Assembly: GCA_001796785.1 (NCBI GenBank)
Contig: MGNL01000020.1
Coordinates: forward strand, 20,057-32,414
Source of the DNA: Chloroflexi bacterium RBG_16_51_16
GTDB taxonomy: Bacteria > Chloroflexota > Anaerolineae > Anaerolineales > Villigracilaceae
Reading direction: 5' to 3'
Length of the DNA stretch: 12,358 nucleotides
Within the stretch, counting starts at the first letter, position 1, and each line of letters opens with the position of its first letter. Shown one piece after another: positions 1 to 6,753 of the stretch. The translations under genes were made by a program, and so were the position numbers. Under the pieces are notes generated by a model. That model did not search any database. It saw only the letters and a list, made by a program, of their open reading frames with translations, and was not told where the DNA came from.

Positions 1-1110
1 CCGCAGACTGCCATCGATGCTGAAGGCCGGGTAACTTACACATGGTCATCAGCAAATGCCAGCGCGACCCGGGCTTATGAATTCGGGGCATCCTTTCCAC
101 GCGCTTATGTGCCTGCGGAGGCCGTGGTAACTCAACCCGCTTTCGATTTCACAAGTGTATTCAATTTCATCTTCAGCAACCTGGTTACGATCATCTGTTT
201 TGGTTTTTTTGGTTTTATTTTCCTGATCGTTCCAGTTTTGAGCGCGATCGCAGGCCAGCGGCGCAAGCTCCAATACATGGCGCCAAAAATATCCATTGAA
301 GGTCACGGCATAAAAAGAGGGCTGACCGCGGTCGAGTCTGCAATCTTAATGGAGCAAACCCTAGATAAAGTGATGACGATGATCCTCTTTGGGGTGATCA
401 AAAAAGGTGCCGGAAAAGTGCTCGACCGGGATCCCCTTAACCTGGAAGTCACACAGCCCAAACCCGAAGGCTTGCAGGATTACGAAATCAAATTCCTAGA
501 TGCGTTCGAAACCAAAGATACCAAATCCCGCCGAAAAGAACTTCAAGACATGGTGATCGCCCTCATCAAGAGCGTATCGGAGAAGATGAAGGGATTCAGC
601 CGGAACGAAACCATCGAATACTACAAACGCATCATGGAAACAGCCTGGCAGCAAGTGCAAGCGGCGCAAACACCCGAGATGCAGGCCGATTTCTTTGAAA
701 GGAACCTTGAATGGACAATGCTGGATAAAGATTACGACGATCGCTCCCGACGGGTCTATCAAAATCCTGTCTATGTTCCAAACTGGTGGGGGAATTATGA
801 TCCGACCTATAGTTCCCGATCCATCGGCAGCGCCAAAACAGCTGCGCCTTCAGCATCCGCGCAACCCAGCGGCAGATCCCTACCCCAACTGCCAGGGGCA
901 GACTTCGCCGGAACCGTGGTTGCCGGTGTGCAGACTTTCTCACAAAAAGTCATTGGGGATGTGTCCGAGTTCACGAGCAGGGTGACGAATGTGACCAACC
1001 CACCTCCCAAACCAACAGTACGGAGCGGCGGCTCCCGCAGCGGAGGCGGCTGCGCCTGTGCGTGTGCATGCGCCGGATGTGCCTGTGCCTGCGCCGGTGG
1101 CGGACGGTGA
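1..1110 (+). CDS. Membrane protein with C-terminal Cys-Ala repeat tail (5' partial)
   Basis: The frame is open from base 1, so the true start lies left of the window; 369 residues are visible. Residues 1-50 look like the end of an extracytoplasmic beta-rich domain. Residues about 61-83 form one hydrophobic membrane helix, followed by a basic stretch (QRRKLQ), so the remaining C-terminal part of about 285 residues should be cytosolic. The layout resembles DUF2207-type proteins (outer domain, helix, then a cytosolic region with a leucine-rich segment near residues 95-135), but this is only a moderate match from memory. A charged helical region (about 150-250) leads into a Ser/Pro/Gly linker. 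The last 19 residues alternate Cys and Ala: four Cys-Ala pairs, Gly, three Cys-Ala pairs, then GGGR, giving seven cysteines. The next gene starts inside the stop codon (GTGA). The tail is the candidate substrate of the radical SAM proteins encoded immediately downstream; alternatively it binds metal unmodified. Confidence 0.8.
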   Translation, partial: PQTAIDAEGRVTYTWSSANASATRAYEFGASFPRAYVPAEAVVTQPAFDFTSVFNFIFSNLVTIICFGFFGFIFLIVPVLSAIAGQRRKLQYMAPKISIEGHGIKRGLTAVESAILMEQTLDKVMTMILFGVIKKGAGKVLDRDPLNLEVTQPKPEGLQDYEIKFLDAFETKDTKSRRKELQDMVIALIKSVSEKMKGFSRNETIEYYKRIMETAWQQVQAAQTPEMQADFFERNLEWTMLDKDYDDRSRRVYQNPVYVPNWWGNYDPTYSSRSIGSAKTAAPSASAQPSGRSLPQLPGADFAGTVVAGVQTFSQKVIGDVSEFTSRVTNVTNPPPKPTVRSGGSRSGGGCACACACAGCACACAGGGR

Positions 1111-2438
1111 ATCAAACAACCAGACAACCAGATTTTGCCGGTTTGCACCACTATGTTCACCAGAGTGGTGATGAGCGGAGTCGAATTCACTTGAGGATCG
1201 ACCCGGACGGTTCCGGTGCATTGATCATCAATGCGAGCCGCATCCTGCACCTAAACCCAATGGCTGTGTTGATGGCATACTCCATGCTTGAGGGAGACAC
1301 AGAAAAAGAAGCCTTAAGACTCATCCAGCATAATTTCCAAGTGGATAAAAAACTGGTTAGGGAAGACCTGGGGCAATTCCGCTTAAGGCTCACCGAATTA
1401 ATAAGACCTGACGGCGCCTGTCCGATCCATGAGATGGATCTGGAGGCGCTGCCTCCATTCACATCCCCTCCTCACGCACCCTATCGAATGGACCTGGCAA
1501 TCACCTATCGATGCAACAACGATTGTGCACATTGCTATAACGAGCGTGAAAGGTCTTATCCGGAATTAGCTGCCCATGAGTGGAAGAAAATATTAAAAGA
1601 ATTGTGGCAGCTCGGTATCCCCCATATCATCTTCACGGGCGGTGAGCCAACCTTAAGAAACGATCTGCCTGAATTGATCACGCAGGCAGAATCCATTGGA
1701 CAAATCACCGGTTTGAACACCAATGGACGAAGGCTATCGAACTCTGCGTACACAAATCTGTTGGTTGAGTCAGGATTGGATCATGTTCAGATCACCGTCG
1801 AATCAAGCAACGAAATTGTCCATGATCAGATGGTTAGGTCAAGCGGGGCTTTCAAACAAACCATTCAAGGATTGAAAAATGCGCTGGGCAGTAAATTATT
1901 CGTAATGACCAATACCACCATGCTGCGATCCAACCTGTCGACAATACCGGACACGCTGGATTTTCTTGCAGACCTGGGTGTGCCCACAGTGGGTTTGAAT
2001 GCCTTGATCCATTCCGGAGCGGGCAGGAAGGTTGGAAACGGGTTGGAGGATGAAGAGCTTCAAGCTATTTTGGATGTAGCCGTGAAAAAGACAGAATCCC
2101 ATGGTCAACGATTGGTCTGGTATACCCCCACACAATACTGCCGGTTTGATCCAACGCTCAGTAACCTGGGCGTCAAAGGCTGTACGGCTGCACTTTACAG
2201 CATGTGCATCGAATCGAACGGGGATGTCATCCCCTGTCAATCAACCTACCGCTCGCTGGGTAACTTTCAAACCACTCCGTGGGAAAACATTTGGAACCAC
2301 CCATTATCCAGACAATTACGAGAGAGGCACAACCTGCCTGTCAAATGTAATGGATGTCCGATCGTCTCTGAATGCGGCGGAGGGTGCCCCTTAAAATTTG
2401 AAATCGAACCAGCCAGTTCAATGGAGTCCATGTCATGA
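1107..2438 (+). CDS. Radical SAM/SPASM maturase with N-terminal PqqD-like (RRE) domain
   Basis: A 443-residue protein from the GTG at 1107, which overlaps the previous TGA by 4 nt. An upstream in-frame ATG at 1062 would only add an out-of-phase reading of the neighbour's Cys-Ala codons, so GTG is preferred. Residues about 25-100 have the PqqD-like pattern (a LIINAS strand, HLNP, then helices ending in EDLGQF), the fold that binds leader or target peptides in RiPP enzymes. The radical SAM core follows: CX3CX2C at Cys136, Cys140 and Cys143 for the 4Fe-4S cluster, and GGEP at 178-181 for SAM. The C-terminus has a SPASM arrangement, CX12GX4C and later CX2CX5CX3C, for auxiliary clusters; the usual last cysteine is absent. 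Such enzymes use SAM to make a 5'-deoxyadenosyl radical and modify peptides or proteins. The adjacent Cys-Ala-tailed protein is the obvious candidate target. The enzyme class is certain; the reaction is unknown. Confidence 0.93.
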   Translation: MNQTTRQPDFAGLHHYVHQSGDERSRIHLRIDPDGSGALIINASRILHLNPMAVLMAYSMLEGDTEKEALRLIQHNFQVDKKLVREDLGQFRLRLTELIRPDGACPIHEMDLEALPPFTSPPHAPYRMDLAITYRCNNDCAHCYNERERSYPELAAHEWKKILKELWQLGIPHIIFTGGEPTLRNDLPELITQAESIGQITGLNTNGRRLSNSAYTNLLVESGLDHVQITVESSNEIVHDQMVRSSGAFKQTIQGLKNALGSKLFVMTNTTMLRSNLSTIPDTLDFLADLGVPTVGLNALIHSGAGRKVGNGLEDEELQAILDVAVKKTESHGQRLVWYTPTQYCRFDPTLSNLGVKGCTAALYSMCIESNGDVIPCQSTYRSLGNFQTTPWENIWNHPLSRQLRERHNLPVKCNGCPIVSECGGGCPLKFEIEPASSMESMS

Positions 2439-2776
2439 CCTCAGATGAATGGGTAAAAGAATTTCCAGGCGCGATCACCGTTTGCGATACGAGCGGTCGG
2501 ATCCTGGAGATGAACGATCTGGCGGAAATAAACCTACAATCGGATGGCGGCCGAGAGTTGATCGGGAAAAATGCATTGGATTGCCATCCCGCTGAGGCCC
2601 GCGCAAAATTCGATAGCATGCTCAAAATGCGCTCGAAGAATATCTATACCATTGAGAAAAACGGGGTCAAGAAGTTAATTTACCAGGTTCCGTGGTACGC
2701 GAATGGAGAATATGCTGGATTCGTCGAGCTTGCGCTAGAAATTCCATTCGAGCTACCGCATTTCATCCGATCCTGA
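2435..2776 (+). CDS. Small single-domain PAS protein
   Basis: A 113-residue protein starting at ATG 2435, overlapping the preceding TGA as ATGA, with GGAG eight bases upstream. The whole length is one PAS domain: an opening AITVCDTSGRILEMND strand-turn-strand, a central helix region (GKNALDCHP), and C-terminal strands (KKLIYQVPWY, then GEYAGFVELAL). The CHP motif and the following Gly-Phe-Val-Glu segment recall the PAS modules found in DUF438-type proteins. There is no kinase, cyclase or DNA-binding domain, so it must act by binding a ligand or a partner. Its place between two radical SAM homologues, with translational coupling to the first, suggests that it senses redox state or a ligand for the modification system, or serves as an adaptor. 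Whether Cys or His in CHP binds heme cannot be told from sequence. Confidence 0.85.
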   Translation: MTSDEWVKEFPGAITVCDTSGRILEMNDLAEINLQSDGGRELIGKNALDCHPAEARAKFDSMLKMRSKNIYTIEKNGVKKLIYQVPWYANGEYAGFVELALEIPFELPHFIRS

Positions 2777-2778
2777 AG

Positions 2779-2785
2779 AAAGGTG
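2779..2785 (+). promoter_or_regulatory. Ribosome binding site of the radical SAM pseudoenzyme
   Basis: AAAGGTG lies five bases before ATG 2791 and fixes that start. Longer readings upstream in this frame run through the PAS gene in another frame and are spurious. The homologous maturase also begins at an equivalent distance ahead of its PqqD-like domain. Confidence 0.7.
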
Positions 2786-2790
2786 ATGGC

Positions 2791-3939
2791 ATGAAAATTT
2801 TAAACCGTCTGGCAGATCGATATTCCAAGCTCCAGAACTTACCTGAAGGCGTTTACCATACTCAGGCGATGCTGGCTGATGAAAAACCGTATCGGATCCA
2901 TCTGCGGCTGAGATCCGATGGAACAGGGCTCCTGATCCTCAACGCCTCAACGATCCTGCACCTCAATCCAACCGCGGCGGAGTATGCGTACCATTTTATA
3001 AAGGGATCCGAACCGGAACAAGCAGCCAAGGAGATCTCGTCGAGATACCGAGTGAGCAAGGGACTGGCGTTCGAGGACTACACGGACTTCGCGGATAAGG
3101 TCAAAACCCTGCTTTCGACCCCCGACCTGGACCCGGTATCATTTTTAGGCATGGAACGCGTCCCTCCCCATTCCACTCAGCTTGAAGCACCCCTGCGATT
3201 GGATTGTGCCCTAACTTATAAACTACCCGAGGATTCCAAGATTGAACATGCACCTGTAAAGAGAGTTTCCCGAGAGCTCTCGACAGACGAATGGAAAACG
3301 GTCATCGATAAAGCCTGGCAGGCAGGGATACCGCATATCGTCTTTACGGGTGGAGAGCCTACCCTGCGCAGCGACCTACCTGCGTTGATCGCACATTGTG
3401 AGAAGAATGGGCAGGTATGCGGTCTACTGACCGAAGGGTTGAAGCTGGTCGAACCTGCCTACCTGAATGAGCTGCTGCAAACAGGACTTGACCACATTCT
3501 CTTCATCCTTCAGCCGGAAGTGGATCCCTCCTGGAAAGCCCTGGAGACAATACTCGCACAGGATATATTTACCGCCGTACACTGCACGATTAACAAACAG
3601 TCCGTCTCGCATGCTGATAAAACGGTCGAACGATTAGCAGAGATGGGAGTGAGGTATTTATCACTCAGCTTGATGGATAATTCCCTAACAGCCGAATTTG
3701 AATCCCTGCGGAACAAGGCAGCCAGCCTAGAAATGCAATTGGTTTTTGACCTTCCCGTTCCCTACTCCTCCTCCAATCCCGTCACGATGGAGACAAAGGA
3801 AGATTCGGTAAACTCGGGAGCTGGCAAGACGTGGTTATACATTGAACCAGATGGCGACGTTCTGCCTGCGCAAGGCTCGTCAGGCAGAATCCTTGGGAAT
3901 ATCCTGTCAGATGCATGGGAAAAGATTTATAAGCCTTAG
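2791..3939 (+). CDS. PqqD-like/radical SAM homologue lacking all Fe-S cysteines (pseudoenzyme)
   Basis: A 382-residue paralogue of the maturase two genes upstream. The N-terminal PqqD-like domain (about 35-108) is very close to the paralogue: both carry RIHLR, a Gly-rich turn, LI-NAS, ILHLNP. In the radical SAM domain the three cluster cysteines are replaced by Leu145, Ser149 and Glu152 (the segment reads TYKLPEDSKIEH where the paralogue has TYRCNNDCAHCY). FTGGEPTLR at 185-193 is intact. At the C-terminus the SPASM strand is recognisable as IEPDGDVLPAQG, but both cysteines there are gone, and the protein stops before the CX2CX5CX3C block, so it is about 60 residues shorter. The frame is clean with a good ribosome binding site, which argues for a maintained, non-catalytic protein. 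It may present the substrate or pair with the active maturase. It could still bind SAM; it cannot hold a canonical radical SAM cluster. Confidence 0.92.
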   Translation: MKILNRLADRYSKLQNLPEGVYHTQAMLADEKPYRIHLRLRSDGTGLLILNASTILHLNPTAAEYAYHFIKGSEPEQAAKEISSRYRVSKGLAFEDYTDFADKVKTLLSTPDLDPVSFLGMERVPPHSTQLEAPLRLDCALTYKLPEDSKIEHAPVKRVSRELSTDEWKTVIDKAWQAGIPHIVFTGGEPTLRSDLPALIAHCEKNGQVCGLLTEGLKLVEPAYLNELLQTGLDHILFILQPEVDPSWKALETILAQDIFTAVHCTINKQSVSHADKTVERLAEMGVRYLSLSLMDNSLTAEFESLRNKAASLEMQLVFDLPVPYSSSNPVTMETKEDSVNSGAGKTWLYIEPDGDVLPAQGSSGRILGNILSDAWEKIYKP

Positions 3940-3966
3940 CCAAACATTTACTACAATAAGATCTAG

Positions 3967-4476
3967 ATGAATAGCTTAAAAGACAAGCGCAGTGATGCCC
4001 CTGTGCTAAGGGCGAGTCGGCTCTTCAAAGAGGGTTTTAATTGTTCTCAGGCAGTGTTCTGCTCATTGGTCGATGAAGATCTAATTTCCCATGAGCTCGC
4101 TCTGAAGCTCACCTCACCTTTCGGTGGAGGCATAGCCCGGCAGGGAGGAGTTTGCGGCGCGCTCAGCGGGGCGTTAATGTTCCTCGGGTTGCACCTGGGC
4201 AATGTCGAACCAGCAGGCAAGGAGAATACTTACTCTTTAGCCGGGAAGTTCATAGACGAATTCAAGGGAACCCATGGTTCAATCCTTTGCAATGAGTTAT
4301 TGGGGGTGGATATTTCAACCCAAGAGGGAATCACAAAAGCGCGTGAGAGTCAGATCTTCGATAAAATCTGCCCACTCCTCGTCATGCAAACGACCGAAGC
4401 GATATTGGATTTCGTGGAGAAAATCCGTGCTCCAACGGTCGTTCAAACTAAACCAAATATAACAAGCGAAAATTGA
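3967..4476 (+). CDS. C_GCAxxG_C_C family redox-active protein
   Basis: A 169-residue protein from ATG 3967, 27 nt after the pseudoenzyme. It shows the family pattern: Cys26 in FNCSQAVF, a glycine-rich GGGIARQGGVCGALSGAL with Cys63, Cys108 in ILCNELLG, and Cys135 in KICP. Cys32 is an additional cysteine. Proteins of this family are small helical, cysteine-rich proteins found mostly in anaerobes and thought to be redox active; no reaction is established. Its position directly after two radical SAM homologues and a cysteine-tailed membrane protein suggests a redox role in the same process, such as donating electrons or handling thiols, but this is inference from proximity. The last 20 or so residues look unstructured. 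The ribosome binding site is weak, so expression may depend on readthrough from upstream. Confidence 0.85.
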   Translation: MNSLKDKRSDAPVLRASRLFKEGFNCSQAVFCSLVDEDLISHELALKLTSPFGGGIARQGGVCGALSGALMFLGLHLGNVEPAGKENTYSLAGKFIDEFKGTHGSILCNELLGVDISTQEGITKARESQIFDKICPLLVMQTTEAILDFVEKIRAPTVVQTKPNITSEN

Positions 4477-4531
4477 AATTACCGATCCTTTAAGAGTTAA
4501 CGAAAGCGGATATGGTATCCTCTTTTCCATA

Positions 4532-5068
4532 GTGTCCGAATCCCCTTTTATTGTACCCATTCCAAATAGTTATTGGGTTCATTCCGGAACCCTCCTTGCA
4601 GGGGAATATCCAGGAAGCAGGGATGATGAGAGCTCGATGGATCGAATGACAAATTTTATCAAGAGCGGGATAGACACATTTATCGATCTTACCCAAGATG
4701 GGGAACTGCCTTCGTATTCGGATTTACTCCAAGAACATGCAAGGGGAAATAATATCGATGTGACATATACCCGATTACCCATTGTCGATTTCGGCCTACC
4801 ATCCTTCAAGCAGATGACCATGATCCTTGATAAAGTGGATCGATCACTCGAAAGTGGGAAAAAAGTATATGTCCATTGCTGGGGAGGAGTTGGACGCACC
4901 GGCACCGTTATCGGATGTTACCTCGTGAGGCACGGAGCCAAGCCCCTGGATGCCCTCGATCAGTTATCAGCTTGGTGGCAATCCATTCCCAAAAGAATAT
5001 TTCACCCCCGTACCCCGGAAACCGATGAGCAGATCCAATTTGTTTTAAACTGGAAGGAAAACAGCTGA
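4532..5068 (+). CDS. Dual-specificity/tyrosine phosphatase family protein
   Basis: A 178-residue cysteine phosphatase. The signature loop is HCWGGVGRTG with nucleophile Cys116 and Arg122, matching HCX5R followed by Thr. Asp86 in LPIVDFGLP is placed like the general acid. The N-terminus (NSYWVHSGTLLAGEYPGS) is typical of small atypical dual-specificity or swiss-army-knife phosphatases that open with a W-x-x-x-x-x-L-x-AG-E/P-x-P segment. It would remove phosphate from Tyr/Ser/Thr or from a small phosphorylated molecule in the cytosol; the substrate cannot be read from sequence. The first in-frame start codon is GTG 4532; no ATG is available before the conserved N-terminus, and no strong ribosome binding site is visible. 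The gap to the previous gene is 55 nt, the largest in this gene run, so membership of the same transcript is likely but not certain. Confidence 0.88.
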   Translation: MSESPFIVPIPNSYWVHSGTLLAGEYPGSRDDESSMDRMTNFIKSGIDTFIDLTQDGELPSYSDLLQEHARGNNIDVTYTRLPIVDFGLPSFKQMTMILDKVDRSLESGKKVYVHCWGGVGRTGTVIGCYLVRHGAKPLDALDQLSAWWQSIPKRIFHPRTPETDEQIQFVLNWKENS

Positions 5069-5072
5069 AGCC

Positions 5073-5807
5073 GTGGATTGGCATGCGCGTTACCTCCAGC
5101 AGGCTGGCTGGACGAAGGAATTACGCAGCTACCTCTTCCAACGAGCTGGAGTTGACGAGGCGAAGAACATACTCGAGGTGGGCTGCGGATCCGGTGCGGT
5201 GCTTAAAGACGTGAAAGGTCCTGCAAGGCTGTCCGGACTGGATATCGATCTGGCGGCGCTCCAAGAGTGCGCAGTAAATGTACCAAAAGCGATCCTGACC
5301 AGGGGTGATGTTCAGCATATGCCATTTTCAAACCAAAACTTCGATCTAGTGTTCTGCCACTATTTTTTAATTTGGATCAAAAAACCTGACAGAGCGATAC
5401 TCGAGATGAAGCGGGTTACCGTTCATGGAGGCTATATTCTGGCATTTGCCGAACCAGATTACTCAAAGCGCGAGGATGGACCGTGTGAGCTTCAAAAACT
5501 TGGTCGGTTGCAGACCGAAGCGCTGATCGAACAAGGAGCTAATCCATCTTTCGGCGCCAAGCTCACGCGCTTATTTGCAGATTGCGGAATAGACGTCCTG
5601 GAGGCAGGGATGATCGCCAAACCAGATGACAATAGCAAAAGGAGTACCCAGGATTGGATGATGGAGTGGAAGGTGCTAGAAAATGACTTAGAAGACAGGA
5701 TACCGGCTGAAAAGCTACAGGAATTAAAAAAATTGGATGAGACAGCATGGCAGAACGGGTATCGAATGCTTAATATCCCCACCTATTTTGCCTGGGGTAG
5801 GGTTTGA
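5073..5807 (+). CDS. Class I SAM-dependent methyltransferase
   Basis: A 244-residue methyltransferase of the Methyltransf_11 kind. Motif I is ILEVGCGSG (residues 33-41), the acidic residue after strand 2 is in GLDID (57-59), motif II is RGDVQHMPF (77-85), and the post-motif FDLVFCHYFLIWI follows. A C-terminal helical portion (about 150-244) probably shapes the substrate site. The substrate is not identifiable. The GTG start at 5073 lies 4 nt after the phosphatase stop, with GGAAGGAAA some 12 bases upstream; a slightly later start would not affect the domain. The stop overlaps the next start (TTGA), indicating translational coupling with signal peptidase I. Confidence 0.88.
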   Translation: MDWHARYLQQAGWTKELRSYLFQRAGVDEAKNILEVGCGSGAVLKDVKGPARLSGLDIDLAALQECAVNVPKAILTRGDVQHMPFSNQNFDLVFCHYFLIWIKKPDRAILEMKRVTVHGGYILAFAEPDYSKREDGPCELQKLGRLQTEALIEQGANPSFGAKLTRLFADCGIDVLEAGMIAKPDDNSKRSTQDWMMEWKVLENDLEDRIPAEKLQELKKLDETAWQNGYRMLNIPTYFAWGRV

Positions 5808-6433
5808 AACTCTCGAAAATAATTAGGAAGTATAATTTCAACAGAGAACGCACCTTGGACAACTCTCAAATCGTCAATCAAGCCGTAAAGACCGAAGAGG
5901 AAAAAACCGACTGGGGCAGGGTGATCCGCGATTTCCTGGAGACCCTGACGCTTGCCATACTGTTGTTCGTGGGCATCAACGCGGTCTCGGCGAGGGTGCG
6001 GGTTGACGGATTCAGCATGCGTCCCACCCTGCAAGATGGTGAATTCGTACTGGTAAACCGGTTAGCTTATCGTTTTGGTGCGGTGCAACGGGGGGACATC
6101 ATCGTATTTCACTATCCCAGCGATCCAAGCCAGGAATTAATCAAACGGGTGATCGGGATGCCAGGTGAGCATGTGGAAATAAGGACCGGGCAGGTATTGA
6201 TAAATGAAACCCCCTTGAACGAAGACTATATCGCCGCCGCACCAGTATATTCGGGGATATGGCAGATCCCCGAGGATCAGCTGTTTGTCCTTGGCGATAA
6301 CCGCAACGACTCATCCGACTCCCATTCCTGGGGTTTGCTCCCGATCGAAAAAGTGATCGGAAAAGCAATCCTGATCTATTGGCCACCGCCTTATTGGAGC
6401 GTAATCGAACATGTCAGTGCTCTTGAACATTAG
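5804..6433 (+). CDS. lepB: Signal peptidase I
   Basis: A 209-residue type I signal peptidase (S26 family), the membrane serine protease that removes signal peptides from exported preproteins. One N-terminal membrane helix spans about residues 44-61 (FLETLTLAILLFVGINAV). The catalytic Ser71 is in DGFSMRPTL and the Lys114 general base is in ELIKRVIGMPG. The GDNRNDSSDSHSWG box near 168-181 completes the conserved set. The length fits the short Gram-positive/Chloroflexota type with a single anchor. The start is TTG 5804, overlapping the methyltransferase stop; GGGGTAGGG lies just upstream. The polar 40 residues before the helix are longer than usual, and no later start codon is obvious except TTG 5855. 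It sits in the same gene run as the cysteine-tailed membrane protein, but it may simply be a housekeeping enzyme. Confidence 0.95.
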   Translation: MKLSKIIRKYNFNRERTLDNSQIVNQAVKTEEEKTDWGRVIRDFLETLTLAILLFVGINAVSARVRVDGFSMRPTLQDGEFVLVNRLAYRFGAVQRGDIIVFHYPSDPSQELIKRVIGMPGEHVEIRTGQVLINETPLNEDYIAAAPVYSGIWQIPEDQLFVLGDNRNDSSDSHSWGLLPIEKVIGKAILIYWPPPYWSVIEHVSALEH

Positions 6434-6436
6434 GAG
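6432..6436 (+). promoter_or_regulatory. Ribosome binding site selecting a TTG start
   Basis: AGGAG overlaps the stop codon of signal peptidase I and lies six bases before TTG 6443. No ATG is available for the zinc-finger gene before its first CX2C pair, so this site decides the TTG start. Confidence 0.75.
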
Positions 6437-6442
6437 TATCCA

Positions 6443-6736
6443 TTGAACAAACCCGATATACAGCCTCACCCCATCCCTTGCAGAGATTGTTCTGCGGGCA
6501 TGATGCACCCCAGGCTGATCACTTACTTTACCTGGCTCGGTGAAGAATTGATCACCGTTCCCAATTTCCCAGCCTGGATCTGCGATATGTGCGGCAAACG
6601 TGATTATGATGAAAAAGCAATTTCCTGGTTAAGCATGCTGCTCAATCCAACAGCTGGAAATCCCACACGTAAAAAACTTGCATCCGCAAAACCACGGAGC
6701 ACTCCCGGGCACGCGCATCCAAGCATCGATTCCTAG
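6443..6736 (+). CDS. YgiT-type zinc finger protein
   Basis: A 97-residue protein starting at TTG 6443. It has two CX2C pairs, Cys13/Cys16 (PCRDC) and Cys47/Cys50 (WICDMCGKRDYD), framing a beta segment (TYFTWLGEELITVPNFPAW). This is the YgiT-type zinc-binding module, known as the N-terminal, antitoxin-binding part of MqsA-like proteins and as a free-standing small protein in many bacteria. Here no helix-turn-helix follows; the C-terminal 40 residues are basic and low in structure. No MqsR-like toxin gene is adjacent, so a toxin-antitoxin role is not supported by context. The gap to the following unrecognised gene is 17 nt, and the two may work together. Confidence 0.82.
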   Translation: MNKPDIQPHPIPCRDCSAGMMHPRLITYFTWLGEELITVPNFPAWICDMCGKRDYDEKAISWLSMLLNPTAGNPTRKKLASAKPRSTPGHAHPSIDS

Positions 6737-6753
6737 GTATCGGGATCCCTCCG

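Noticed and set aside
1062..1106. Cys/Arg-rich N-terminus of the maturase from ATG 1062.
   Set aside because: It is an out-of-phase translation of the neighbour's Cys-Ala codons; GTG 1107 in the stop overlap is a better start.
807..1250. Long open frame on the opposite strand rich in Ala, His and Pro.
   Set aside because: It is the antisense shadow of the Ser/Pro linker and Cys-Ala repeat; no ribosome binding site or recognisable domain.
3952..3957. TACAAT as a -10 element before the C_GCAxxG_C_C gene.
   Set aside because: There is no -35 hexamer at the right distance and transcription would start almost on the start codon.
4512..4532. Six-codon reading frame (ATG to TAG) ending on the first base of the phosphatase GTG start, possibly a leader peptide.
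   Set aside because: It is too short to judge, has no strong ribosome binding site, and no hairpin suggests attenuation; probably chance.
6443..6736. Toxin-antitoxin locus because of the YgiT-type module.
   Set aside because: No toxin-sized partner of MqsR type is adjacent and the helix-turn-helix half of MqsA is missing.
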